From JANYBV01 sp043763155 (GTDB lineage: Bacteria > Pseudomonadota > Alphaproteobacteria > Rickettsiales > SXRF01), in the NCBI GenBank assembly GCA_043763155.1, contig JAYULW010000019.1, positions 1 through 8,692 of the forward strand: DNA of 8,692 bases. The letters are read 5' to 3'. Positions 1 through 7,941 of the stretch are shown one piece after another. The notes beneath the pieces are model-generated. The model ran no database searches and had not been told where the DNA came from. It worked only from the letters and a program-made list of their open reading frames with translations. Every line of letters begins with the position of its first letter. Positions within the stretch are counted from its first letter, which is position 1. Made by a program: the position numbers and the translations under genes.

Positions 1-269
1 CCGTTCTTGCCAATCGTCGAAAAGCTCTGCACCTTGGAAAGCACCTGCCCCACGTCATTGGCGTCGGTTTCAAACTCCACATATTCGGTGAGCAGCGTGG
101 CAATCCTCGGCGGCAAAATATCATGCAGGTTTTTATCCGTCAGGTCCGCCGCCGTATAGCCGATCAGGTCTTCGCCGGGCTTGTTAATTCCCGTGATTTT
201 TATCGACTTTGCGCTATTATTCTGGCAAATGGTGACGACAGCGTCATTGCTGCGGTGGCCCGGCATCAT
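1..269 (-). CDS. PAS-domain protein, N-terminal fragment (continues past the left edge)
   Basis: The gene runs off the left edge, so only about 89 N-terminal codons are visible. The translation contains GINKPGEDLIGYTAADLTDK (residues 27-46) followed by NLHDILPPRIATLL. This matches the usual PAS pattern: an asparagine-containing strand, an LxGY segment, then a helix leading into a D-I-L-P stretch. PAS folds sense small ligands, redox state or light, or mediate dimerisation. The output domain (kinase, cyclase, chemoreceptor or none) would lie outside the window, so the function is open. The start is the first of two adjacent ATGs. It is supported by a GGTGA Shine-Dalgarno sequence (minus strand, 277-281) placed 7 bases upstream. 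The frame remains open for a short distance upstream but offers no better start. There is no signal peptide or membrane segment in the visible part. It is transcribed away from sdhE. Its codons include many ACG, GCG and CCG, unlike mfd. PAS assignment is from pattern recognition only. Confidence 0.72.
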   Translation of the reverse strand, partial: MMPGHRSNDAVVTICQNNSAKSIKITGINKPGEDLIGYTAADLTDKNLHDILPPRIATLLTEYVEFETDANDVGQVLSKVQSFSTIGKN

Positions 270-273
270 AAAT

Positions 274-304
274 TTGTCACCATACGAAGGGTTAACCTTA
301 TAAT
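274..304 (+). promoter_or_regulatory. Candidate sigma70-type promoter for sdhE-mfd
   Basis: A -35-like TTGTCA (274-279, five of six matches to TTGACA) is followed by a perfect TATAAT (299-304). The 19-base spacer is longer than the optimal 17. An 8-base palindrome, GGTTAACC (290-297), lies in the spacer just before the -10 and could be an operator, but nothing shows that it is. Transcription would start near 311, leaving a leader of about 70 bases before sdhE. The -35 falls inside the leader of the divergent PAS gene. I found no equally good promoter on the minus strand in this gap. This is motif matching only. Confidence 0.45.
277..281 (-). promoter_or_regulatory. Ribosome binding site of the PAS-domain gene
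   Basis: GGTGA on the minus strand matches part of the anti-Shine-Dalgarno complement (AGGAGGTGA). It sits 7 bases before the first ATG of the adjacent ATGATG pair, which decides the start. It overlaps the -35 region proposed for the divergent sdhE promoter. Confidence 0.55.
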
Positions 305-382
305 TTTTCTGACTTAAACAGTTAGGCTAAATCAAGAGTGTGAATAAACCATTAATCACAGCAATATCCGCCCCTTAAATTT

Positions 383-640
383 ATGACTGACCAGAACCGC
401 ATCAAACGCCTTATTTTCCGCAGTGTCCACCGCGGCTGCAAAGAAACCGACCTCGTTTTCGGCCAGTTTGCCACGTCCCAACTGGCTGCATTAGAAGGCG
501 AAACCCTCAATACCTACGAACGCCTGCTCGACGAAGACGACGCCGACATCTGGCAGTGGCTCATCGGCAAATCCCCCGCCCCCGCTGAATACGCCCCACT
601 CATTGACCGCTTAAAAACCTTCGGCGTACCCGCCGCATAA
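383..640 (+). CDS. sdhE: FAD assembly factor SdhE (DUF339 family)
   Basis: This small soluble protein of 85 residues is the usual size for SdhE/YgfY/Sdh5. The family assists covalent attachment of FAD to the flavoprotein subunit of succinate dehydrogenase (complex II), and of fumarate reductase in some bacteria, in the cytoplasm. The diagnostic RGxxE motif is present as RGCKE (residues 17-21), followed by TDLVFGQFA. The second half carries the family's typical YERLLDEDDADIWQWL segment (residues 45-60). No strong Shine-Dalgarno is visible before the ATG at 383; the start is chosen because it places the RGxxE motif at the normal distance from the N terminus. The stop TAA shares its last A with the ATG of mfd, so the two are very likely cotranscribed and translationally coupled. 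From memory, sdhE next to mfd is a recurrent alphaproteobacterial arrangement, often with recG nearby; recG is not adjacent here. A candidate promoter lies about 80 bases upstream. Confidence 0.93.
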   Translation: MTDQNRIKRLIFRSVHRGCKETDLVFGQFATSQLAALEGETLNTYERLLDEDDADIWQWLIGKSPAPAEYAPLIDRLKTFGVPAA

Positions 641-3600
641 TGACCGCCCCGGCCCCTTCCCATCCCCACAAGGAAATCTGGACCCTCTCCGGCGTCCCCA
701 CTGGCGCAGAAAGCCTCGTCCTCGCCGAGTTGCTAGCAGGCAAGCGCCGCCTCGAATCCCCCGCCCAAACCATCCTCCACATCGCAGTAGGCGACCGCTC
801 CCTCGACCTCACCGCCAACACCCTCGCCTTCTTCGCGCCCGACGTCGAAATCATCACCTTCCCCGCGTGGGACTGCATGCCCTACGACCGCGCCAGCCCC
901 AACACCACCATCATGGCCGCCCGCATGCGCGCCCTCGCCGCGCTTGCGCAAGCCCCCCGCACCGGCCAGTCCCGCGTCATCCTCACCACCGTAAACGCAG
1001 CCCTGCAAAAACTCCCGCCCAAAAGCGCGCTGAAAAACACCGTCTTCGACATCAAAAAAGGCAACCGCCTGAACCGCGACGCCCTCATCGAATACCTCAC
1101 CTCGCAAGGCTACCGCCGCAGCGGCAAAGCCATGGAACCCGGCGAATTCGCCGTTCGCGGCAGCATCATAGACATGGTGCCCTCCGGCGCGTCCGAAGGC
1201 ATCCGTATTGATTTATTCGGCGACGACATCGAATCCATCCGCAGCTACGACCCACTCACCCAGCTCACCGAATCCGCCGTCCCCGGCCTCGTGCTATACC
1301 CCATGAGCGAAGTCCTCCTCACCCCCATAACCATCGAGCGCTTCCGCGAACGCTACCGCGACCTTTTCGGTGCCGTAAATAAAGAAGACCCCTTATATGA
1401 GGCAATCTCCAGCGGCGCCTCCTACCCCGGCATGGAACATTGGCTCCCCTTATTCTACGAACACACCGAAACCCTGTTCGACTACGCAAACCCCCAATTG
1501 GTAACCATGGATAGCGAAACCCCCGCCGCTGTGCAGGAACGCTTAGAAACCATCCGCGATTATTACGAAGCCCGCATCACCGCCTCCACCACCCACAAGA
1601 AAAACAGCTTCGCCGCCGGTGGCATCTACAACCCCATCCCCACCGAGCGCTTTTTCCTGCGCGACGAAACATGGCACACCCAACTCAGCAAAGCCCAAGC
1701 CGCTTTATTTTCTCCCTTCAAAGAAGCGCAAGGCAGCGCAATCCCCGTCGGCTACCGCCCCTCCATACGCTTCGCCCAAGGCCAGCCCGACAACACCCCC
1801 TTCCAGCAATTAAAAGAAGTAAGCGAGTCCAACCCCAAGGCAACCCTCATCGCCTGCTACACCGAAGGCTCCCGCGAACGCCTGCAAACGCTCTTGATGG
1901 AACGTGGCTTCCACATCGTCAAAGTCGAAGACTGGCAGCATGTGAAGGACGTAAAAGGCAAAACCATCGGCCTCATCGTCCTGCCGCTGGAGTCCGGCTT
2001 TGAATCCGACAAAGCCCTCATCCTCTCCGAACAAGACGTCCTCGGCGAACGCATCGCCCGCGCAAAACCCAAGAAGAAAAAATCCGATGTCTTCCTTGCC
2101 GAATCCGCCAATTTCGGCGAAGGCGAACTGGTCGTCCACAAAGAACATGGCATTGGCCGCTTCGAGGGCCTCGTCACCCTCACCGTCAATGGCGCAAGCC
2201 ACGACTGCCTGAAAATCATCTACGACGGCGACGACAAACTTTTCCTGCCCGTCGAAAACATCGAAATGGTCTCCCCCTTCGGCCTCGACGAAGAAAATGT
2301 AAAGCTGGATAAACTCGGCGGCGCAAGCTGGCAAGCCCGCAAAGCCAAGCTGAAACAGCGCATCAAAATCGCCGCCGAAGCCCTGCTCAAAACCGCCGCC
2401 CAGCGCCTCACCCGCCGCGGCGAAGTCTTCGACACCCCAACAGGCGCCTACGAAGATTTCTGCGCCCGCTTCCCCTACATGGAAACCGACGACCAGGCCA
2501 AAGCCATCGAAGAAGTCCTCGAAGACCTCCACTCCGGCAAACCGATGGATAGGCTCATCTGCGGCGACGTTGGCTTCGGCAAAACCGAAGTCGCCCTGCG
2601 CGCTGCCTTCGTTGCCAGCATGGGCGCGGGCAAAACCAGCCAGGTCGCCGTCATCGCCCCCACCACCCTGCTTGCCCGCCAGCACTATCGCAATTTCCGC
2701 GACCGCTTCGCAGGCTTCCCCATCGAGGTGCGCCAACTCTCCCGCATGGTAAACGCCAAAGACCAGAAAGACACCCGCGAAAAAATCGCCGAAGGCAAAG
2801 TAGAAATCGTCATCGGCACCCACGCCCTGCTCTCCAAACAAGTAGCGTTCAAACATCTCGGCCTTTTAATCGTGGATGAAGAACAGCATTTCGGCGTAGG
2901 CCAAAAAGAAAAACTCAAAGAGCTAAAATCCGGCGTCCACGTCCTCACCCTTTCCGCCACCCCCATTCCCCGCACCCTGCAAATGGCGCTCACCGGCGTG
3001 CGCGACCTCTCCCTCATCACCACGCCCCCCATTGACCGCCTCGCCATCCGCAGCTTCGTGATGCCCTTCGACCCCGTAGTGGTCAAAGAAGCCATCCACC
3101 GCGAAATGCACCGCGCGGGCAAATGCTTCGTCGTCACCCCCCGCATCAAAGACATCGGCGAGCTGAAACTCCAAATCAGCACCCTCGTCCCCGAAGCCAA
3201 AATCGCCGTCGCCCACGGCCAGCTGCCCGCCACCGACCTAGACCGCATCATGAACGAATTTTACGACGGCAAATACGACATCCTGCTTTCCACCGCCATC
3301 ATCGAATCCGGCCTAGATATCCCCACCGCCAACACCATGATTATCCACAACGCCCACCTCTTTGGCCTCTCCCAGCTTTACCAGATGCGTGGCCGCGTGG
3401 GCCGCGGCAAAACCCGCGCCTATGCGTATTTCTTACTCCCCCACCACCGCACCCTAAGCAAAAACGCCACCCGCCGCTTAGAAGTCATGCAAACCCTCGA
3501 CACCCTCGGCGCTGGCTTCACCCTTGCCAGCCACGACATGGACATACGCGGTTTTGGCAACTTGGTAGGCGAAGAACAATCCGGCCACATCCGCGAAGTA

Positions 3601-4140
3601 GGCATGGAACTCTACCAGCAAATGCTGGAAGACGCCGTCGCCAAGCTCAAATCCGGCAAACACACCGACGCCGACGAGCAGCAGGAATGGAGCCCCCAAA
3701 TCAACCTCGGCATCTCGGTATTAATCCCCGAAGAATACGTCTCCGACCTGCAACTCCGCCTCGGCCTCTACCGCCGCGTCGCCGAAATGATAAACGAAGA
3801 CGACATCAACTCCTTCGCCGCCGAACTCACCGACCGCTTCGGCCCCGCCCCCCAGGAAGTCACCCAGCTCATCGCCGTCCTCGGCATCAAACTTCAATGC
3901 AAAAAAGCGGGCATAGACCGCATTGACGCCGGCCCCAAAGGCGCGGTCATCTCCTTCCGCGACAACACATTCTCCCGCCCCGACGCCCTCATTGAATATG
4001 TGGACAAAAACATCCGCAACTTCAAAGTCCGCCCCGACATGAAGCTCGTCTTCACCCACGACTGGAAAGACGAAGCCGACAAGCTCGCCCGCCTGCGCAA
4101 AGCCGCCACCGACATCGCCAGCCTGATAACCCCCGCCTAA
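640..4140 (+). CDS. mfd: Transcription-repair coupling factor Mfd
   Basis: Mfd is a cytoplasmic DNA translocase that recognises RNA polymerase stalled at lesions, pushes it off the template and recruits UvrA. At 1166 residues it is complete (E. coli 1148). The UvrB-like N-terminal module includes FPAWDCMPYDRASP (74-87) and EPGEFAVRGSIID (166-178). The RNA-polymerase-interacting domain begins near 488, with GELVVHKEHGIGRFEGL (495-511). The RecG-like translocase follows: Walker A GDVGFGKT (642-649, Lys648), motif II DEEQHFG (Asp746-Glu747), motif III SATP (772-775) and motif VI QMRGRVGRG (915-923, including Arg919 and Arg922). The C-terminal TRCF domain starts around IPEEYVSD (1029-1036) and includes DRFGP (1065-1069). 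All key residues are intact, so it should be active. The start codon overlaps the sdhE stop by one base, and no independent ribosome binding site is evident, so translation is probably coupled. The coding strand is strikingly C-rich, with GCC, CCC and ACC codons dominating. Confidence 0.98.
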   Translation: MTAPAPSHPHKEIWTLSGVPTGAESLVLAELLAGKRRLESPAQTILHIAVGDRSLDLTANTLAFFAPDVEIITFPAWDCMPYDRASPNTTIMAARMRALAALAQAPRTGQSRVILTTVNAALQKLPPKSALKNTVFDIKKGNRLNRDALIEYLTSQGYRRSGKAMEPGEFAVRGSIIDMVPSGASEGIRIDLFGDDIESIRSYDPLTQLTESAVPGLVLYPMSEVLLTPITIERFRERYRDLFGAVNKEDPLYEAISSGASYPGMEHWLPLFYEHTETLFDYANPQLVTMDSETPAAVQERLETIRDYYEARITASTTHKKNSFAAGGIYNPIPTERFFLRDETWHTQLSKAQAALFSPFKEAQGSAIPVGYRPSIRFAQGQPDNTPFQQLKEVSESNPKATLIACYTEGSRERLQTLLMERGFHIVKVEDWQHVKDVKGKTIGLIVLPLESGFESDKALILSEQDVLGERIARAKPKKKKSDVFLAESANFGEGELVVHKEHGIGRFEGLVTLTVNGASHDCLKIIYDGDDKLFLPVENIEMVSPFGLDEENVKLDKLGGASWQARKAKLKQRIKIAAEALLKTAAQRLTRRGEVFDTPTGAYEDFCARFPYMETDDQAKAIEEVLEDLHSGKPMDRLICGDVGFGKTEVALRAAFVASMGAGKTSQVAVIAPTTLLARQHYRNFRDRFAGFPIEVRQLSRMVNAKDQKDTREKIAEGKVEIVIGTHALLSKQVAFKHLGLLIVDEEQHFGVGQKEKLKELKSGVHVLTLSATPIPRTLQMALTGVRDLSLITTPPIDRLAIRSFVMPFDPVVVKEAIHREMHRAGKCFVVTPRIKDIGELKLQISTLVPEAKIAVAHGQLPATDLDRIMNEFYDGKYDILLSTAIIESGLDIPTANTMIIHNAHLFGLSQLYQMRGRVGRGKTRAYAYFLLPHHRTLSKNATRRLEVMQTLDTLGAGFTLASHDMDIRGFGNLVGEEQSGHIREVGMELYQQMLEDAVAKLKSGKHTDADEQQEWSPQINLGISVLIPEEYVSDLQLRLGLYRRVAEMINEDDINSFAAELTDRFGPAPQEVTQLIAVLGIKLQCKKAGIDRIDAGPKGAVISFRDNTFSRPDALIEYVDKNIRNFKVRPDMKLVFTHDWKDEADKLARLRKAATDIASLITPA

Positions 4141-4153
4141 GCGCCCGCCAATC

Positions 4154-4171
4154 GGTTTTTGTATAAAAACC
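4154..4171 (+). terminator. AT-rich hairpin downstream of mfd, weak terminator candidate
   Basis: GGTTTTT (4154-4160) and AAAAACC (4165-4171) form a perfect 7-base stem around the loop GTAT, starting 13 bases after the mfd stop. It lacks a GC-rich core and a following T run, so it is not a classic intrinsic terminator. Its placement in the gap before the next gene is the main support. It could be an AT-rich regulatory palindrome instead. Confidence 0.25.
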
Positions 4172-4188
4172 AATAGCCCACCCACTAA

Positions 4189-4219
4189 TTAACACTGGCC
4201 ATAAGCCCTGTTTTATTAT
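4189..4219 (+). promoter_or_regulatory. Possible promoter for the 548-residue membrane protein gene
   Basis: TTAACA (4189-4194, five of six to TTGACA) and TATTAT (4214-4219, five of six to TATAAT) are separated by 19 bases, in the AT-rich gap between mfd and the next gene. The predicted start near 4226 would leave a short leader of about 35 bases containing an AAGG ribosome binding sequence (4250-4253). The long spacer and AT-rich context make this a weak match. Confidence 0.3.
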
Positions 4220-4259
4220 CTTATGCCAGCATGCAAACGCCATCCCGCAAAGGCACCCC

Positions 4260-5906
4260 ATGGTTAATTACAACATCATCATTATCCTGCTAATCGGCGC
4301 TGTGCTGATGCACGCCTCGCGCAGCCTGCTGAGCATATGGCTGAAACTCTTCCTCGCCATTGCCTGTATCTCGACCACCGCCATGTACCTGAACTTCGGC
4401 GACATGAACAACATCTTCCCCAAAGACAAGGCCTATACCGACAAATACGGCACCCAGCCGAAACATGCCTACGTGCACTGGCATGAAATCTATCATTATT
4501 ATCTCGGCGCCAAATACTTCCCCGAAATAGGCTATAAAGGCATGTATGAAACCATCGCCTATGCCGACAGCATCTCCGAACACCCCGCCCTGCGGGCCAT
4601 AGGCCTGCGCTCGCTTCGCGCCCCCACTTACCCCATCCCCATGGCCGAGGGCCTGCGCCGGGGCAAAGAAGAATTCCGCCCCAAATTCACCGATGAACGC
4701 TGGCAGTCCTTCCGCGACGACCTCGAAGCCATGAAAAACTTAGGCGACACCAACTGGCTCGACCTCGGCATGTTCGACGCAGGCTACAACCCCTCCCCCA
4801 GCTGGAACGTCATCGGCAACACCATGGCCAACCTCATGCCACTGCGCCAGGATCAGGCATGGTTCGGCGACCAAAGCCCCGAATGGTATCAGATCCAGTG
4901 GCTCCCGCTGTTCGACCCCCTCCTGCTCGTAATCGCCCTCGGCTTCGTCACATGGGCCTTCGGCGCGCTTGGCGCAACCGCCTTCGTACTGTTCTACATG
5001 CTAAGCGAACCCGCCTCCATGACGTGGATCGCGGGCAGCTTCTTCCGCTGGACATGGTTCGTAGAGCTGATGATCGGCCTTTCCTGCCTCAAAAAACGCC
5101 ACTACATCCCCGCCGGTATCTTCTTCGGCCTCACCGCCACCGACCGTATCTTTCCGCTCGCCTTCCTTGGCGCGGCGGGCGTGGGCCTCCTCGCCGACAA
5201 TGTCCGCCAGCGCAATTTCCGCCCCGTGCTGAAATTCGGCATCAGCGCCGCCATCACCATGGCCATCATGGTGGGCCTCTCCATCATGATGTTCGGCACT
5301 CAGGCATGGGTCGAATTCTTCGAAAAAATCAGCGCCCACAAAGACCTCTATTTTGTGAACCATATCGGCTACCGCCGCATTGCGGTCTTCGGCCCCGAAG
5401 TCCCAGGCCAGAATTTCTGGTGGGAAGAAGGCCTCAACCATTTCCGCGAATGGAACGCCCACCTTACCGCCAAATGGATCGAAGTCCGCCCGCTGCATTA
5501 CGTCCTCTGGGCCGTCATGATCACCGTGGCGCTCTATGCCAGCCTGCGCGCCCGCGCCGACGAAGCGTCCCTCATGCTTGGCGGCCTGCTGTTCTTCCTT
5601 TTTGAAATCCCCGCCAACTACTATTACATCTATTTCCCGATGGTATTCGTGGTGCTTCTTACCACCACCTACAGCAAGCTGCGGCCGCTCCTGCTGTCCA
5701 GCTTCATAGCCCTCTGGGCCGCCCTCTGGTATTTCCATGGCTACAACAGCGATGACCTGATCAACAACTATTATAAATGCTGTTGCTTCTTCGCTTTCTA
5801 CTGTGTGTGGGTCTTTGGGCGTGCGGGCGAAACCCTGATGTGGCACATGCGCGAATGCGAGCGTCCCCGCGGCGAACGCAGCGTGAAAACCCTTGAAATC
5901 GGCTGA
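4260..5906 (+). CDS. Polytopic membrane protein, GT-C glycosyltransferase-like, function unknown
   Basis: I do not recognise a named gene. The 548-residue product is an integral membrane protein with roughly ten hydrophobic segments: around 4-44 (one or two), 219-257, 258-303, 325-346, 412-430, 434-452, 455-472, 474-491 and 503-520. After the N-terminal membrane anchor comes a large soluble stretch (about 45-215), presumably periplasmic. It opens with HWHEIYHYYLGAKYFPEIGY (73-92), an aromatic His/Glu-rich motif that I recall from uncharacterised bacterial membrane proteins. The architecture, with a large polar loop containing acidic residues after the first membrane segments followed by many helices, resembles GT-C lipid-linked sugar transferases such as GT39 or GT87. 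That is inference; no catalytic residue is proven. A CCC cluster (507-509) lies in the last membrane segment, and the tail is basic and cytoplasmic-looking. The ATG start has AAGG (4250-4253) 6 bases upstream. It is 119 bases after mfd and 46 before parE, with no functional tie to either. Confidence 0.8.
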   Translation: MVNYNIIIILLIGAVLMHASRSLLSIWLKLFLAIACISTTAMYLNFGDMNNIFPKDKAYTDKYGTQPKHAYVHWHEIYHYYLGAKYFPEIGYKGMYETIAYADSISEHPALRAIGLRSLRAPTYPIPMAEGLRRGKEEFRPKFTDERWQSFRDDLEAMKNLGDTNWLDLGMFDAGYNPSPSWNVIGNTMANLMPLRQDQAWFGDQSPEWYQIQWLPLFDPLLLVIALGFVTWAFGALGATAFVLFYMLSEPASMTWIAGSFFRWTWFVELMIGLSCLKKRHYIPAGIFFGLTATDRIFPLAFLGAAGVGLLADNVRQRNFRPVLKFGISAAITMAIMVGLSIMMFGTQAWVEFFEKISAHKDLYFVNHIGYRRIAVFGPEVPGQNFWWEEGLNHFREWNAHLTAKWIEVRPLHYVLWAVMITVALYASLRARADEASLMLGGLLFFLFEIPANYYYIYFPMVFVVLLTTTYSKLRPLLLSSFIALWAALWYFHGYNSDDLINNYYKCCCFFAFYCVWVFGRAGETLMWHMRECERPRGERSVKTLEIG

Positions 5907-5952
5907 TTTCCTGCTATCACCAATGGAATAAGCACCCCAGATCAGGCAGGCA

Positions 5953-7935
5953 ATGAGCGATTTATTCACCAATAAACAGCAGCTGAAGAACCAATCCTAC
6001 ACTGCCGAAGATATCGAGGTATTAGAAGGTCTTGAGCCAGTTCGTCGCCGCCCCGGCATGTATATCGGCGGCACCGACGAAACCGCCATGCACCATCTGG
6101 TGAACGAAGTGTTCGACAACGCCATGGACGAAGCCGTCGCAGGCTACGCCAACAAAATCGAGCTGGAAATGCGCCCCGATAACGTGATCGTAGTGCGCGA
6201 TAATGGCCGCGGCATCCCCATTGACCCGCACCCCAAATTCCCGAAAAAATCCGCCCTCGAAGTCATCCTCACCACCTTGCATTCCGGCGGCAAATTCTCC
6301 GACAAATCGTATGAGACTTCCGGCGGCTTGCACGGCGTGGGCATCTCGGTGGTCAACGCCCTTTCGGACTATCTGGAAGTCGAAGTGGTGCGCGACAAAA
6401 CCGTCTACCGCCAAAGCTACTGCCGCGGCGAAGCCACCACCAAACCCACCAAGGTCGGGCAAGATAACCGTGGCCGCGGCACCACCGTCGCCTTCCGCCC
6501 CGACCATGAAATCTTCGGCAAAGCCAAATTCCGCCCCGAACGCCTTTACAAGCTCGCCCGCTCCAAAGGCTACCTGTATCGCGGCGTGGAAATCCAGTGG
6601 ATCTGCGATGAATCCCTCCTGCCTGAAGGCTCGCCCGTCCCCACCAAGGAAACCATCCACTTCCCCGGCGGCCTGCGTGACTTCCTGAACCAGCAGCTCG
6701 AAGGCCGCGCCACGGTCGTCACCGAACCCTTCTCCGGCGAGGCCGAACTCGCGGGCAAAATGGGCCGCGTCGAATGGGCCATCCACTGGCCCGCCGACGA
6801 AGAAGTGTATGAAAGCACCTACTGTAACACCATCCCCACCCCCGACGGCGGCACCCATGAATCGGGCCTGCGCTCCGCAGTCACCAAAGGCATCAAAGCC
6901 TACGGCGAACTGACCAATAACAAAAAAGTGACGCAAAGCCAAAACGAAGACATGCTCGGCGGTGCCATCATCGTGCTGTCGCTATTCATGAAAGACCCGC
7001 AGTTTCAGGGCCAGACCAAGAACAAGCTGGTAAGCGTCGAAGCCGCCCGCCTCGTGGAAAACGCCGTGCGCGACCATTTCGACCATTACCTGACCGGCGA
7101 TCCTGAAAACAGCAACAAGCTGATGGCCTACATCGTAGACCGCATGGACGAACGCCTGCGCCGCAAAGCCGACCGCGAGGTAAGCCGCAAAGCCGTCACC
7201 CAGCGCCTGCGCCTGCCCGGCAAACTGGCCGATTGCTCGCGTTCCTCCGGCCTCGGCACCGAAATCTTCATCGTGGAAGGCGACTCCGCAGGTGGCTCCG
7301 CCAAGCAGGCCCGCGACCGCGAAACGCAAGCAATCCTGCCCCTGCGCGGTAAAATCCTGAACGTGGTAAGCGCCACGATTGACAAGATCAAAGCCAATCA
7401 GGAACTGGCGGATTTGACGCTGGCCCTCGGCTGCGGCTCCGGCAACCATTACAACGAGGAAGCCCTGCGCTACGAAAAAGTCATCATCATGACCGACGCA
7501 GACGTGGACGGCGCGCACATCGCATCCCTGCTCATGACCTTCTTCTATCAGGAAATGCCCGAACTGATCCGTAACGGCCACCTCTACCTCGCCCGCCCGC
7601 CGCTCTACCGTATCAACATCGGCACCAGCCATTTCTACGCGCAGGACGAGAAGGAAAAAGAATCCATCATCGCCAAAAACGCCCGCGCCAACAGCAAGGT
7701 CGAAGTAGGCCGCTTCAAAGGCCTCGGCGAAATGACGCCCCCGCAATTGAAAGAAACCACGATGCAGATCGGTACCCGCATCCTGCTTAAAGTTTCCATT
7801 GATGAAGACGACATCGCCCCCACCGCCGAGCGCGTGGAGCAGTTAATGGGCCGCAAGCCCGAACACCGCTTCAACTTCATTCAAGAACAAACCGCCGCCC
7901 GCGGCCTCGAAGCCATCGAAGGGATGGATGTTTAA
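5953..7935 (+). CDS. parE: DNA topoisomerase IV subunit B (ParE)
   Basis: This is the ATPase subunit of topoisomerase IV, which pairs with ParC to decatenate daughter chromosomes and relax supercoils in the cytoplasm. The GHKL ATPase domain shows the N box EVFDNAMDEA (Glu52 as general base, Asn56 for magnesium), RDNGRGIP (Asp83) and the lid motif GGLHGVG (124-130). The transducer domain follows. The TOPRIM domain has EGDSAGG (442-448, Glu442), PLRGKILNV and DADVDG (515-520, Asp515 and Asp517), and the C-terminal part includes GRFKGLGEM. The length of 660 residues fits ParE; GyrB is normally about 800 with an extra domain in proteobacteria. The wording YIGGTDETAMHHLVNEVFDN and RGIPIDPHPKFPKKSALEVI also reads as alphaproteobacterial ParE. 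GyrB remains a minor alternative. parC is not adjacent. The ATG start is preceded by AGGCAGG (5944-5950), a modest ribosome binding site. No clear promoter is seen in the 46-base gap, so readthrough from the upstream gene is possible. Confidence 0.93.
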   Translation: MSDLFTNKQQLKNQSYTAEDIEVLEGLEPVRRRPGMYIGGTDETAMHHLVNEVFDNAMDEAVAGYANKIELEMRPDNVIVVRDNGRGIPIDPHPKFPKKSALEVILTTLHSGGKFSDKSYETSGGLHGVGISVVNALSDYLEVEVVRDKTVYRQSYCRGEATTKPTKVGQDNRGRGTTVAFRPDHEIFGKAKFRPERLYKLARSKGYLYRGVEIQWICDESLLPEGSPVPTKETIHFPGGLRDFLNQQLEGRATVVTEPFSGEAELAGKMGRVEWAIHWPADEEVYESTYCNTIPTPDGGTHESGLRSAVTKGIKAYGELTNNKKVTQSQNEDMLGGAIIVLSLFMKDPQFQGQTKNKLVSVEAARLVENAVRDHFDHYLTGDPENSNKLMAYIVDRMDERLRRKADREVSRKAVTQRLRLPGKLADCSRSSGLGTEIFIVEGDSAGGSAKQARDRETQAILPLRGKILNVVSATIDKIKANQELADLTLALGCGSGNHYNEEALRYEKVIIMTDADVDGAHIASLLMTFFYQEMPELIRNGHLYLARPPLYRINIGTSHFYAQDEKEKESIIAKNARANSKVEVGRFKGLGEMTPPQLKETTMQIGTRILLKVSIDEDDIAPTAERVEQLMGRKPEHRFNFIQEQTAARGLEAIEGMDV

Positions 7936-7941
7936 GTAATT

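Noticed and set aside
123..317. Plus-strand frame of 64 codons opposite the PAS gene
   Set aside because: It is antisense to the better-supported PAS coding frame, which has a proper ribosome binding site and domain-like sequence.
1810..2856. Long open frame of 348 codons antisense to mfd
   Set aside because: It lies wholly inside mfd, has low-complexity Gly/Ala/Phe/Asp-rich content, and is the expected by-product of C-ending codons on the sense strand. Mfd is unambiguous.
3341..3349. Second TTATCCACA DnaA-box match, plus a relaxed TTGTCCACA on the minus strand at 3999-4007
   Set aside because: Both are within mfd, and the first is dictated by conserved Ile-Ile-His-Asn codons, so they are not evidence of a replication origin.
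5001..5972. Antisense open frame of 323 codons across the membrane protein and the parE start
   Set aside because: It mirrors the codon phase of the real genes, has low-complexity His/Glu/Gly/Ala-rich composition and shows no recognisable domain.
6022..7746. Two long antisense frames inside parE
   Set aside because: They are antisense shadows of parE, rich in Gly, Ala, Phe and His, without family motifs.
5953..7935. Annotation as gyrB
   Set aside because: The length of 660 residues and the sequence around the ATPase motifs fit ParE better; proteobacterial GyrB is longer, with an inserted domain.
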